Assembly (NCBI RefSeq): GCF_001592225.1
Contig: NZ_BCWN01000008.1
Coordinates: 1 to 64,000 of the forward strand
Reading direction: 5' to 3'
Source: Castellaniella caeni NBRC 101664
Lineage (GTDB): Bacteria > Pseudomonadota > Gammaproteobacteria > Burkholderiales > Burkholderiaceae_B
DNA length: 64,000 bases
In this document: piece by piece, positions 38,919 to 47,591 of the stretch
Numbering within the stretch: the stretch's first letter is position 1
Layout: every line of letters begins with the position of its first letter
Notes under the pieces: model-generated
The model's input: only the letters and a program-made list of their open reading frames with translations
Databases searched by the model: none
Told to the model about the DNA's origin: nothing
Made by a program: the position numbers and the translations under genes

Positions 38919-39822
38919 GGGCGCCCCACCGCACCAGGACGATGCCCGCCAACACCAACAGGCCGCCAAACTGCTGCAGGGGGCCGGGCGTCTCAGCCAA
39001 CAGCAGCCAGGCCCAGAGCGCGGCAAACAGCACCTCGGACAGGCTGACGAATGAGGCAATGGTCGGGCCCAGCCGCTGCGCGGCGGCAACCCCGGTGAGG
39101 TAGGCCAGCGCGGCGGCAATGGCACCCAGTTCGGCCACCGCGCCCCACCAGGGAATGGCAGTACCCAGCAAGGTGACGTCGGCGCGCTCCCAGCGCACCT
39201 CGACCAGGCCGGTCGCGCCCGCCAGCGCCAGCGCCACGACACCGACGACCAGCCCGCTGGCGGCAAACGCCACGGGCGGCAGGCGGCGATCCACCTTGCC
39301 TGCGGCAATGACGAAATACGCCGCGACGCACAAGGCGGCAACGCAGCCCCACCCCACGCCGACCGGGTTGATCACGACGCCGCCGCCGATGATGCCCAGC
39401 ACCAGGATCAGGCCAACCATGGCCACCCCCGCACCGCCGACCGTCAGGCGACCGGGCTTCTGTCCATACCGCAGCCAGGCCCAGCCCACCACCAGCACGA
39501 CGCCGCAATATTCCAGCAGCAGGGCCACGGCCACCGACAGCTGCTGCACCGCCAGGTAATACGCCAGCTGACAGCCGACCACGGCCACGACGCCGAACAG
39601 CAGGATTTCCAGGGCGTGGCGGCGCAGCAGATACCAGCGGCCCCGCAACTCGCGCACGGCAAAGGGCAACAAGACGAGGGCGCCCACCGTGATGCGCCAG
39701 ATGGCCGCAGCGGCGGGCGACCACCCGGCATTGAACAGGCCCTTGGCAAAGACCCCCGAGGTAGCAAACGATGCCGCCGACAGCACAGCCAGCCCCAGCC
39801 CGGCCCAATGGGCAACCTTCAC
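38911..39822 (-). CDS. EamA/DMT-family transporter
   Basis: Inner-membrane drug/metabolite-type transporter of 303 residues with ten predicted helices in two EamA repeats (AVLSAASFATSGVFAKGLFNAGW; LGAIAAALAYLTGVAAAQRLGPTIAS). Such proteins usually export amino acids or small metabolites. It lies 77 bp after the fused ABC ATPase gene and overlaps the CocE gene, in one direction. Confidence 0.88.
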   Translation of the reverse strand: MKVAHWAGLGLAVLSAASFATSGVFAKGLFNAGWSPAAAAIWRITVGALVLLPFAVRELRGRWYLLRRHALEILLFGVVAVVGCQLAYYLAVQQLSVAVALLLEYCGVVLVVGWAWLRYGQKPGRLTVGGAGVAMVGLILVLGIIGGGVVINPVGVGWGCVAALCVAAYFVIAAGKVDRRLPPVAFAASGLVVGVVALALAGATGLVEVRWERADVTLLGTAIPWWGAVAELGAIAAALAYLTGVAAAQRLGPTIASFVSLSEVLFAALWAWLLLAETPGPLQQFGGLLVLAGIVLVRWGAHE

Positions 39823-39899
39823 GCAACGCCCTCCGCTTTTCCTCCGCCCCGGCCACGATCCACGACGCCGACCCTCCGCCCGGCCCGGGCGGAGAATTT

Positions 39900-41675
39900 C
39901 TAGGCTTCGAGCGCCTCGACCAGGTTGGGCGTGTTTTCGACCAGCGATTTGGTGTACGGGTGCGCTTTTTCGGAAAACGCCGCCTCGACCGTACTGAGTT
40001 CGACGATCCGCCCCCGCTGCAACACCGCGACGCGCTGCGCCACATTGCGCACCAGCGCGATATTGTGCGTGATGAACAGCAGGCTCAGCCCGCTTTCGCT
40101 TTGCAGGCGGCGCAAGAGTTCGACCAGGGCCGATTGCACGGACACGTCCAGAGCGGACGTGATTTCATCGCACACCAGAATTTCGGGATTCGTCATCAAG
40201 GCGCGGGCCACGGCCACCCGCTGGCGCTCGCCGCCGCTGAGCTGATCCGGATAGCGGCCCGCCATGTCGCCGCGCAAGGCGGCGCGCTCCAGGTTTTCCG
40301 CCACCAGCGCCTCGGTGTCGGCCACGTCGATGCGCAGCGCCTGCAAGGGCTGCAGCAGCAGCTCGCGCACGGTGCGCCGCGGGTTCAGCGATTCGTAGGG
40401 ATCTTGAAAAATATATTGAATCCGGCTGCGCTGCTGGGCGCTGCGATCGAAGCTGCTGTGCGCCAGGGGCGCGCCCCGGTACAGCAGCTCGCCGTCAAAT
40501 TGATGGTGCAGGCCCGCCACAATGCGCGACAGCGTCGTCTTGCCGCTGCCGGACTCCCCCAACAAGGCCAGGCATTCACCAGCGCGCAGCTGCAAATTGA
40601 CGTCCTGCAAAATGACCTTCTTGCCATAGCGCCCCTGGATGCGGCGCAAGTCCAGCAACACGTCGTTGCCCTGGCTGACGACCGGCGCCGCGCCAGCGGC
40701 GCGCGGCGGCAGGGCCACCAGGGGATGCAGACAGCGGACGAAGCCGCGCTCGCCCGTCGGCACCAGTGGCGGCGCCTCTCGGTGGCAGGCCTCGGTGGCA
40801 ATGGGGCAGCGTGGTGCGAACGCGCAGCCCGCCGGGCGCGACAGGGGCGAAGGGGCGTGCCCCTCGATGCCCAGCATCGGGCGGCGCGCGCGCAGGTCGG
40901 GCACGGCCTGCAGCAGCATGCGGGTATAGGGATGGCGCGGCCGGGTGAGTACGTCGCGCAAGGGGCCGAACTCCACGACCTGGCCGGAATACATGACGGC
41001 AATCGCATCGGCCAGGTCGGCCACCGTCGCCATGTCGTGGCTGATGTACACCCCGGCGCACTGATACGACCGGCAAAGCTCGCGCACCGTCTGCAAGACG
41101 GTGGCCTGCGTCGTCACGTCCAGCCCGGTGGTGGGCTCGTCCATCACGATGAGGCGCGGCCTGGGGATGAAGGCCATGGCGATGGCGATGCGCTGCTGCT
41201 GCCCGCCCGAGAGCTGGTGCGGATAGCGCTGGCGAAAGGCGTCGTCGTCGGGCAGTGCCACCTCGCGCATCACGTCGCGAATCCGCTGCGCCCCGGCGGC
41301 GGGCGAGACGTCGTGCGGCAGACACTCCAGCAGCTGCGTCTGCAGCGACAAGGCCGGGTTGAGCGACGCCGCGGGCGATTGCGGAATGTAGCTGACGACG
41401 TGGCCGCGCAACTGCTGCAGGCCGCGCTTGCGCGCCGCCACGATGTCCTGCCCCGCCACCAGGATGGAGCCGCCCGAGATGTACGTGCCCGACTTGCAAT
41501 AATTCAGCAGCGACAGGGCCAGCGTCGTCTTGCCCGAGCCGGATTCCCCGACCACGCCCAGGATTTCGCCCGGGCGCACTTGAAGGCTGACGTCGCGCAC
41601 GATATCGGCCTCGGAGGGCCGACCCGTGATGCGCAGGTCGCGCACGTCCAGTGTGACATCGCTTGTCATGTTCAT
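39900..41675 (-). CDS. Peptide-type ABC transporter ATP-binding protein, two ATPase domains fused (DppD-DppF)
   Basis: Double ATPase of 591 residues that powers a peptide/opine/nickel-type importer. The first domain has Walker A GESGSGKT (43-50), signature LSGGQQQR and Walker B LIVMDEPT. It ends in the oligopeptide-type C-terminal extension with cysteines (CAFAPRCPIATEACH), an iron-sulfur-like motif. The second domain has Walker A at about 372-379, LSGGERQR and ILVCDEIT. ATG 41675 overlaps the permease stop by 4 nt. DppD and DppF are usually separate genes; the fused form resembles GsiA/YejF. Confidence 0.93.
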   Translation of the reverse strand: MNMTSDVTLDVRDLRITGRPSEADIVRDVSLQVRPGEILGVVGESGSGKTTLALSLLNYCKSGTYISGGSILVAGQDIVAARKRGLQQLRGHVVSYIPQSPAASLNPALSLQTQLLECLPHDVSPAAGAQRIRDVMREVALPDDDAFRQRYPHQLSGGQQQRIAIAMAFIPRPRLIVMDEPTTGLDVTTQATVLQTVRELCRSYQCAGVYISHDMATVADLADAIAVMYSGQVVEFGPLRDVLTRPRHPYTRMLLQAVPDLRARRPMLGIEGHAPSPLSRPAGCAFAPRCPIATEACHREAPPLVPTGERGFVRCLHPLVALPPRAAGAAPVVSQGNDVLLDLRRIQGRYGKKVILQDVNLQLRAGECLALLGESGSGKTTLSRIVAGLHHQFDGELLYRGAPLAHSSFDRSAQQRSRIQYIFQDPYESLNPRRTVRELLLQPLQALRIDVADTEALVAENLERAALRGDMAGRYPDQLSGGERQRVAVARALMTNPEILVCDEITSALDVSVQSALVELLRRLQSESGLSLLFITHNIALVRNVAQRVAVLQRGRIVELSTVEAAFSEKAHPYTKSLVENTPNLVEALEA

Positions 41676-42544
41676 GATTCCACTCCCCGCCCGATCCCGG
41701 CGGATGCCCGGGCAACACCGTCCGTGATGAGATTCGTGCCGACCGTCAGAATGGCGATCGCCAGCACCGGCAGCAAGACCGGCCAGATCTGCGCGGTCAC
41801 GCCCACCCGGTTCTCGTTGATCATCAGGCCCCAGTCGGCCATGGGCGGCTGGATGCCCAGGCCCAGGAAGTTCAGCCCGGCAATGATGCCGATGGAATAG
41901 GTCAGCCGCAGGCCGAACTCGACGGCCAGCGTGCCCGTCGTATTCGGCAGGATTTCCGTCAGCAGGATTTTCCAGCGCGGCATGCCGATGGCTTCGGCAC
42001 TCTTGACGAAGTCGCGCTCGACGACCGTCAGGGCCGCACCGCGGACGATACGCGCCACCCGTGGCAGGTGGGTCAGGCCGACCAGCAAGACCAGCAGCCA
42101 CATCCGCGGGCCCAGGATGCTGAGAAACAGCAAGGCCAGCACGATGGAGGGAAAGGCCAGGACGATGTCGCCCGCGCGCATGATGATTTCATCCGGCCAG
42201 CCCCGCCGGTAGGCGGCATGCACGCCCAGAGCCGCTCCCAGTCCGACGCCGAGAAACGTGGCCAACAGCGACAGGGTCAGCAGCAGGTGGCCGCCATCGA
42301 GAAAGCGGCTGAAAACGTCGCGCCCCAGGTTGTCCGTGCCGAACAAGGTGCCGACGGCCTCGGGGTCGAAGGGAATGCCGACGAACTCCGTGGATGAGTA
42401 CGGCGTGACAAACGGCCCGATGGCCACCACGGCCAGCACCAGCAGCACCATGCACAGGCCGATCTGCGTGCGGCGCTGGCACAGCGCCTGTGAGAGCAGT
42501 CCGCAGCGGCGGACGGCACGACTTTGTTGAGTGAGCGTCGTCAT
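41672..42544 (-). CDS. Peptide-type ABC transporter permease (DppC-like)
   Basis: Membrane subunit of 290 residues. DppC features are a long N-terminal segment with one helix, then the BPD_transp_1 core with the EAA loop (SAEAIGMPRWKILLTEILPNT) that docks on the ATPase. It overlaps DppB by 4 nt and the ATPase gene by 4 nt, in a tightly coupled operon. Confidence 0.92.
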   Translation of the reverse strand: MTTLTQQSRAVRRCGLLSQALCQRRTQIGLCMVLLVLAVVAIGPFVTPYSSTEFVGIPFDPEAVGTLFGTDNLGRDVFSRFLDGGHLLLTLSLLATFLGVGLGAALGVHAAYRRGWPDEIIMRAGDIVLAFPSIVLALLFLSILGPRMWLLVLLVGLTHLPRVARIVRGAALTVVERDFVKSAEAIGMPRWKILLTEILPNTTGTLAVEFGLRLTYSIGIIAGLNFLGLGIQPPMADWGLMINENRVGVTAQIWPVLLPVLAIAILTVGTNLITDGVARASAGIGRGVES

Positions 42545-43488
42545 TTTCCAGCCGTCCTTACTTTCGGGTTTGCGAGCAGGCCGATCACGTCAGCCAGCAA
42601 GTTGACGCCGACCGTGATGGCCGCAATGATCAGAGTCAGGAATTGAATGACCGGCAGATCCCGGTTTGCCACGGCATCCACCAGGGCATTGCCGATGCCG
42701 GGGTAGCGGAACAGAAACTCGACCACGACGGCACCACCCATCATGTAGGCCAGCTGCAGCGCCACCACCTGCACCACCGGCCCCAGCGCATTGGGCAGGC
42801 CGTGGCGCAGCAGCACGGTGCGCTCGCGCACCCCCTTGAGCCGCGCCTGCTGCACGTACTGGCTCTCCAGCACTTCCAGCATGGTGGCGCGCATCGAGCG
42901 CACGATGTACGGCCCCACCGACAGCGCCAGTGTGATGGCCGGCAGCACCAGCTGCGAAGGCTGCGACCAGGCCGGCCCGGTGCCCACATAGACGGCGGGC
43001 AGCCAATTGAGCACGCCCGTTGCGAAGACGATCACCAGGATCATGCCGACGACGAATTCAGGCACGGCGGCAAACACCAGCGTGAAGAAGGCCACTGCGT
43101 GATCGGCCACGCGGTCGCGCTGCAGCGCGCTCCAGGCCCCCAGCAACAGAGCGATCGGGGTGCCGATGATGGCCGCGGCCAGCATCAGCACGACCGAGTT
43201 GCGAAACAGGGGGCCGATGACATCGACGACTGCCCGGCCATTGGCGAGCGAATTGCCGAAGTCGAGCGTGACGACCCCGTGCAGCCAGGACAGGTACTGC
43301 ATCAGGGCCGGCTGATCCAGATGCAGCTGGGTACGCAGCGCGGCCAGGCGCTCTGGCGTTGCCTGGCGGCCCAGGATGGCCTGCGCCGCGTCGCCGGGCA
43401 GGGTCTGCGTCGCCAGGAAGATGATGGCCGAAATGATCAGCAGCACCAGCACGCCGATGAGCAGCCGCCGAATGATGAGCACAGTCAT
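42541..43488 (-). CDS. Peptide-type ABC transporter permease (DppB-like)
   Basis: Membrane subunit of 315 residues starting IIRRLLIGVLVLLIISAIIF, typical of DppB/GsiC proteins. The EAA loop is QQARLKGVRERTVLLRHGLPNALGP. The LPGDAAQAILG periplasmic loop is characteristic of the family. Ten bases separate it from the binding-protein gene. Confidence 0.92.
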   Translation of the reverse strand: MTVLIIRRLLIGVLVLLIISAIIFLATQTLPGDAAQAILGRQATPERLAALRTQLHLDQPALMQYLSWLHGVVTLDFGNSLANGRAVVDVIGPLFRNSVVLMLAAAIIGTPIALLLGAWSALQRDRVADHAVAFFTLVFAAVPEFVVGMILVIVFATGVLNWLPAVYVGTGPAWSQPSQLVLPAITLALSVGPYIVRSMRATMLEVLESQYVQQARLKGVRERTVLLRHGLPNALGPVVQVVALQLAYMMGGAVVVEFLFRYPGIGNALVDAVANRDLPVIQFLTLIIAAITVGVNLLADVIGLLANPKVRTAGK

Positions 43489-43498
43489 GCGACGCCCC

Positions 43499-45085
43499 TC
43501 ACTGAGCCAGCCACACTTGACGCAGGCGGAAGCTGGTCAGGCCGATGCCGCTCTTGTCGGGCTGCAGGCCGTGCACCTTCTTGTTGTAGGCATCCAGCGC
43601 GTTGGGAAAACCCCAGATGATGAAGCTGCCCCGCTCGTGCTCGATCTTCTGCGCCTGCTGGATCAACTGGCAGCGTTTTTCGGCATCCGCCGTCTGCATG
43701 GCCTCGCCGACGAGGGACACCCATTCGGGGTCGTTCCAGTGCGTTTCGTTGTACGGCGCGTCGGGCAGGGAGCTTTGCTGAATCTGGTTGATGTAGCCGT
43801 GCGTGTAGTAGAAATCCTGGGCGAACGTCCACTTCAGGTATTGGTCGCCATAGAACACGCCCGGATCGACCCGGTTGACGTGCACCGTCACACCCGCCGC
43901 CTTGGCCTGCTGGGCAAACACCTGCGCCGCCTCGACGAAGCCCGCCCCCACCGGCGAGGTCACCAGTTCGACCTCCAGGTTTTCCTTGCCCGCTTCCTTC
44001 AGCAGCTGCTTGGCCTTGGCGATGTCCTGCGTGCGCTGTGGGATATCCTTGGCAAAGCACGCGTCATAGCGCGAAAACAGGTCGTTGCCGATGTCGCCGC
44101 GCCCCGCCAGCACCTGGGCCACCATCTGCTTGCGGTTGACGATCAGCCGGAACGCCTGGCGCACGCGCGGATCCGTGAACGGTTCTTTGTCCACGCGCAT
44201 GGTGAAGGGCACAAAGCCCGCTGTATGGCTCTCCAGCACACGCATCTGCGGGTTGGCCTGCACGATGCGCACCTGCCCCAGCGGCACGGCCTCGATGGCA
44301 TCGACCTGGTTGCTCAGCAAGGCGTTGACACGCGCCGTATCGTCCTGGAAGTCCACGATGGTGACGCTGTCGAGATAGGGCTGGCCCGCGCGCCAGTAGT
44401 GGGGGTTGCGCACGAAGGTACTTTGCTGCCCCGGCACGAAGCTCTTGAGCATATAGGGGCCGGAGCTGACAGGTTTGGCCGGATCGTAGTCGGCGGGCAC
44501 GATGCCGAAGAAATAGTTGGACACCATCTCTTCAAAATCGACGACAGGCTTGGAAAAATGGAATTCCAGCGTGTGGTCATCCACCTTGACGAAGGCGTCG
44601 CGCTGCAGATAGCGCAGCGGCACCGTCCCCGTGGTGGGGTGCTGCGGGTCGCTCATGCGCAGGAAGCTGGCGATCACGTCATCCAGGGTGATGGGCCGCC
44701 CGTCGCTGAACTGGATCCCCTCGCGCAGCGTGACCGTCCAGACCGTGGCATCCGCATTGGCGGTAACCGAGCTTGCCAAGGACGGCTGCACATGCTGATC
44801 CGGATCCATCTCCAGCAGCCGGTCGAACAATTGCAGCACCCGCGCCTCGTCGGGGTGCGTGATGGGGCGATGCGCATCGAGCGTATCCTTTTCCGACCCG
44901 CCGGCCACGCCCACGGTCAGCGAGCCGCCGCGCACGGGCTGCGCGGCGGCCGCCTCTGGTGCCGCGGCCTGTGCGCCCACCGGCGCCACGGCCAGCAGCG
45001 TCGCGGCCAACAAGCCCGGCAACGCGCCACGCAGGCTGCGCCCCGGGAAAAAAGAAAGTGCCTGCTTCAATTTCAATATGGACAT
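43499..45085 (-). CDS. Peptide-type ABC transporter substrate-binding protein (SBP family 5)
   Basis: Periplasmic binding protein of 528 residues. The signal peptide ends about VGAQA, then follows an SBP_bac_5 domain with DAHRPITHPDEARVLQLFDRLLEMD, VWTVTLREGIQFSDGRPITLDDVIASFLR and SSGPYMLKSF. Family 5 proteins bind peptides, nickel, glutathione, opines or, in some cases, quaternary amines. It is the first gene of the ABC operon, preceded by CAGGAGACAAGC before ATG 45085. In context it may import the substrate of the CoA-dependent pathway next door; this is inference. Confidence 0.92.
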   Translation of the reverse strand: MSILKLKQALSFFPGRSLRGALPGLLAATLLAVAPVGAQAAAPEAAAAQPVRGGSLTVGVAGGSEKDTLDAHRPITHPDEARVLQLFDRLLEMDPDQHVQPSLASSVTANADATVWTVTLREGIQFSDGRPITLDDVIASFLRMSDPQHPTTGTVPLRYLQRDAFVKVDDHTLEFHFSKPVVDFEEMVSNYFFGIVPADYDPAKPVSSGPYMLKSFVPGQQSTFVRNPHYWRAGQPYLDSVTIVDFQDDTARVNALLSNQVDAIEAVPLGQVRIVQANPQMRVLESHTAGFVPFTMRVDKEPFTDPRVRQAFRLIVNRKQMVAQVLAGRGDIGNDLFSRYDACFAKDIPQRTQDIAKAKQLLKEAGKENLEVELVTSPVGAGFVEAAQVFAQQAKAAGVTVHVNRVDPGVFYGDQYLKWTFAQDFYYTHGYINQIQQSSLPDAPYNETHWNDPEWVSLVGEAMQTADAEKRCQLIQQAQKIEHERGSFIIWGFPNALDAYNKKVHGLQPDKSGIGLTSFRLRQVWLAQ

Positions 45086-45217
45086 GCTTGTCTCCTGGTG
45101 ACCGGCTGCCCGCCTGGTGGCTGCTTTGCCGTTGCGTCACTTATTGATTGTTCTGCTGCTTTGGGCCCGCTTGACGCCTGCACGCGCCAGGCGGGTGGGG
45201 AACGACAATACGACGGT

Positions 45218-45352
45218 TCAGGGCGCGGCCACGATGCGCGGCCCGGCCCGGCGCCCTTGCGCCATCGGTGAGGCCGCCCGCGTCATGCGTAGGGCCGCGG
45301 TTCTCAAGGCGGCGGGGTCGATGCCCTGGGCGTTGCGCGAGGAGCTGCTCAT
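45218..45352 (-). CDS. Possible 44-residue leader peptide or small protein
   Basis: An ATG at 45352 with a TTTGGAGAC ribosome-binding site about 9 nt upstream opens a 44-residue frame (MSSSSRNAQGIDPAALRTAA...GPRIVAAP). It lies between the end of the acyl-CoA synthetase gene and the binding-protein gene. No domain is recognised, there is no signal peptide, and it is Ala/Arg-rich. It could be a leader peptide, a small protein or chance. The remaining stretch 45086-45217 holds nothing recognised. Confidence 0.3.
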   Translation of the reverse strand: MSSSSRNAQGIDPAALRTAALRMTRAASPMAQGRRAGPRIVAAP

Positions 45353-45366
45353 GATGGATGTCTCCA

Positions 45367-45383
45367 AAGAAGTCTGACTTCTT
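45367..45383. promoter_or_regulatory. Perfect palindrome, candidate operator for the ABC operon
   Basis: AAGAAGTC-T-GACTTCTT is a perfect 8-bp dyad with a one-base centre. The centre is too tight for a hairpin loop, so a protein-binding site is more likely. It lies 15 bp before the small ORF, in an otherwise AT-rich stretch (45367-45420) of a 400-bp spacer. Confidence 0.45.
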
Positions 45384-45484
45384 GTTTTTGATTTCTTGTT
45401 CTTGTGGTTTTGCGAGGATGATGACTGCGCGCGCTGCGCCAGGGCAAGTGCGCGCAGGTACTGATTGGATGTCGGTCAAGTCTC

Positions 45485-47575
45485 CTATTGCAGGCGCAGC
45501 AAGGCATCTACCGCCACGACGCCCTTGCCGCGCGGGCGCACGATGAGCGGGTTGATGTCCAGCTCGGCGACGTCGTCCCAGTGGGCCAGGGCAAAATCGG
45601 CCACCGCCATGACGGCATCGACCACGGCATCCAGGTCGCCCACCGGGCGATTGCGAAACCCCTTGAACAGCAGGATGCCCTTGAGCGAATCCAGCGCCTG
45701 GCGCACCATGGCCGGGGTCGTCGGCAACAGGACGGTGGCGCTGTCGTTGAGCAGATTGACCAGGATGCCGCCGGTGCCGATCACCAGCGCCGGGCCGCAC
45801 AGGGGGTCGCGCTTGATGCCGATGATGAGCTCGCCCACCCCGTCCTGAATCATCGGTTCGATGAGGAAGCGATCGGCCCGGATGCCCGCCTGTTGCAGCT
45901 TGCCGACCATGTCGGCGGCGGCACCCTGCACGCTGGCGACGTCGCCCAGGTTCAGGGCCACGGCGCCCAGCTCGGTCTTGTGGGCCAGATTGTCGCCCAC
46001 GGCCTTGAGCACGACCGGAAACCCCACCTGCGCCGCCACCTCGCCCACCTGGGCCGTCTCGGCCACGCGGCTGCCGGGGTTGGGCAGGCCAAAGCGCCCC
46101 AGCAACTGCTTGGAATCCCATTCGTTGAGCATGCGGATGTCGCCATCCAGCACCCGCGCGGCGCGCAGCTGCAGAAGATCGGGCGTCTGCATGGCGAGCA
46201 CTTCACGGCGGCGCCGCGCATGGCGCACGAACCCGGCCAGCGCGGAGACGCCATCGCTCATGCCCTGCAGCGGCGCGATGCCCGCCCGCGCGAGGCGCGC
46301 CCGGGCGTCCTCGGGCAGCAGCTCGCTGAAGTTGCTGATGACGGCCACGGTCTTGTGCTGACCGGCGCGGGCGGCGATCAAGGCATCCACCGCCACCTGC
46401 CACTCGCGGTCGTCGCCCGTCGGCCCACGCGGAAAATCGAGCACCATGAGCACGATGTCGAAGTCGGCGCGCATCATGGTGGCAAATACGGCCTCGCTGG
46501 CCTGCGCCTGCCCCCAGACCGAGGTGTTGTAGTCCAACGGATTGGAGCGCGTGGCAAAGGGCGGCAGCCAGGCGTCCAGCGCCGCCACGTGGTCAGCGCT
46601 CAGCGCGGGCAGATCGAGCGCATGCTGGGCCAGGCAATCGGCCAGCATGGCGCTGTCGCCGCCCGAGCAGGTGAGCACGCCCACCCGCGAGCCGGCGGGC
46701 TGCTCGCACAGGGCCGCCAGCTTCAGGGCTTCGACCATTTCGCTCAGGGAATGCACGCGGATGATGCCCAGGCGGTCGAACAGCGCCTGGTACATGTCGT
46801 CCTGCCCCGCCAGCGAGCTGGTGTGGCTCAGGGTGAGCTGCGTGCCGACTTCGGACACGCCGGCCTTGAGCACCACCAGGGCGATACCCTTACGCAGGGC
46901 CGCCAGCGCGGCCCGGCTGAAGGCCTCGACGTCGCGCAGGCCCTCGATGTAGAAACCGATGGCACGCACACGCCCGTCTTCGACCAGCGGCTCGATGTAG
47001 TCGCCTACTTCGAGCACGGCCTGGTTACCCACGCTGATGACGTGTGTGATGGGCAGCGAACGGTCGTGCATGGTGAGGTTGAGGGACACGTTGCCGCTCT
47101 GGCTGATGATGGCCACCCCCTGATCGACCCGCCCGCCCGCCAGCCGGTCGGGCCACAGGGCCGCGCCGTCGGCGAAGTTGAGCACGCCGTAGCAGTTGGG
47201 CCCAACCAGCGCCATGTCGCCAGCGGCCCGCACCAGCTCGTCTTGCAGCGCCTTGCCCTGCACGCCGGTCTCGGCGAAACCGGCGGCATAGCACACCGCC
47301 CCGCCGCAGCCCTGTTCGCGCAGGGCCCGCACCACGGGCACGGCGGCCGCCGCGTTGACGGCCACGAACGCGGCATCCGGCACACCCGGCAGGGCGTCGA
47401 TCGAGGGATAGCACTTGATTCCGGCGATCTCGTCGTACTTGGGGTTGACCACCCAGACCTCGCCGGCAAAGCCGATGTCGCGGGTGTTGCGGATCGGCAG
47501 CTCCAGGTTGGAACCGCCCACCATCACGATGCTGCGGGGTGCCAGCAAGCGGCGCAGGTTTTCTGCCTTGTTCAT
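45485..47575 (-). CDS. NDP-forming acyl-CoA synthetase (acetate-CoA ligase family)
   Basis: Single-chain acyl-CoA synthetase of 696 residues that activates a carboxylic acid with CoA and a nucleoside triphosphate through a phosphohistidine. Order: CoA-binding Rossmann domain (RSIVMVGGSNLEL, NPKYDEIAG, VGPNCYGVLNF), succinyl-CoA-ligase-like domain (IISQSGNVSLNL) with phospho-His about His251 in LSHTSSLAG, and a C-terminal ATP-grasp domain (FPVVLKAVGDNLAHKTELGAV). It lies 16 bp after the acyl-CoA dehydrogenase gene, so it likely feeds that enzyme. Here it would take the place of CaiC or CaiB. Confidence 0.9.
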   Translation of the reverse strand: MNKAENLRRLLAPRSIVMVGGSNLELPIRNTRDIGFAGEVWVVNPKYDEIAGIKCYPSIDALPGVPDAAFVAVNAAAAVPVVRALREQGCGGAVCYAAGFAETGVQGKALQDELVRAAGDMALVGPNCYGVLNFADGAALWPDRLAGGRVDQGVAIISQSGNVSLNLTMHDRSLPITHVISVGNQAVLEVGDYIEPLVEDGRVRAIGFYIEGLRDVEAFSRAALAALRKGIALVVLKAGVSEVGTQLTLSHTSSLAGQDDMYQALFDRLGIIRVHSLSEMVEALKLAALCEQPAGSRVGVLTCSGGDSAMLADCLAQHALDLPALSADHVAALDAWLPPFATRSNPLDYNTSVWGQAQASEAVFATMMRADFDIVLMVLDFPRGPTGDDREWQVAVDALIAARAGQHKTVAVISNFSELLPEDARARLARAGIAPLQGMSDGVSALAGFVRHARRRREVLAMQTPDLLQLRAARVLDGDIRMLNEWDSKQLLGRFGLPNPGSRVAETAQVGEVAAQVGFPVVLKAVGDNLAHKTELGAVALNLGDVASVQGAAADMVGKLQQAGIRADRFLIEPMIQDGVGELIIGIKRDPLCGPALVIGTGGILVNLLNDSATVLLPTTPAMVRQALDSLKGILLFKGFRNRPVGDLDAVVDAVMAVADFALAHWDDVAELDINPLIVRPRGKGVVAVDALLRLQ

Positions 47576-47591
47576 GGGGCCCTCATCACCG

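Noticed and set aside
38919-39341. N-terminal extension of the CocE-type hydrolase
   Set aside because: The extra in-frame region lies inside the EamA gene and reads as Trp/Pro/Arg-rich shadow sequence. ATG 38918 gives the normal family start.
41676-42101. N-terminal extension of the fused ABC ATPase
   Set aside because: It lies wholly inside the DppC-type gene and has shadow composition. The ATGA overlap at 41672-41675 gives the proper start.
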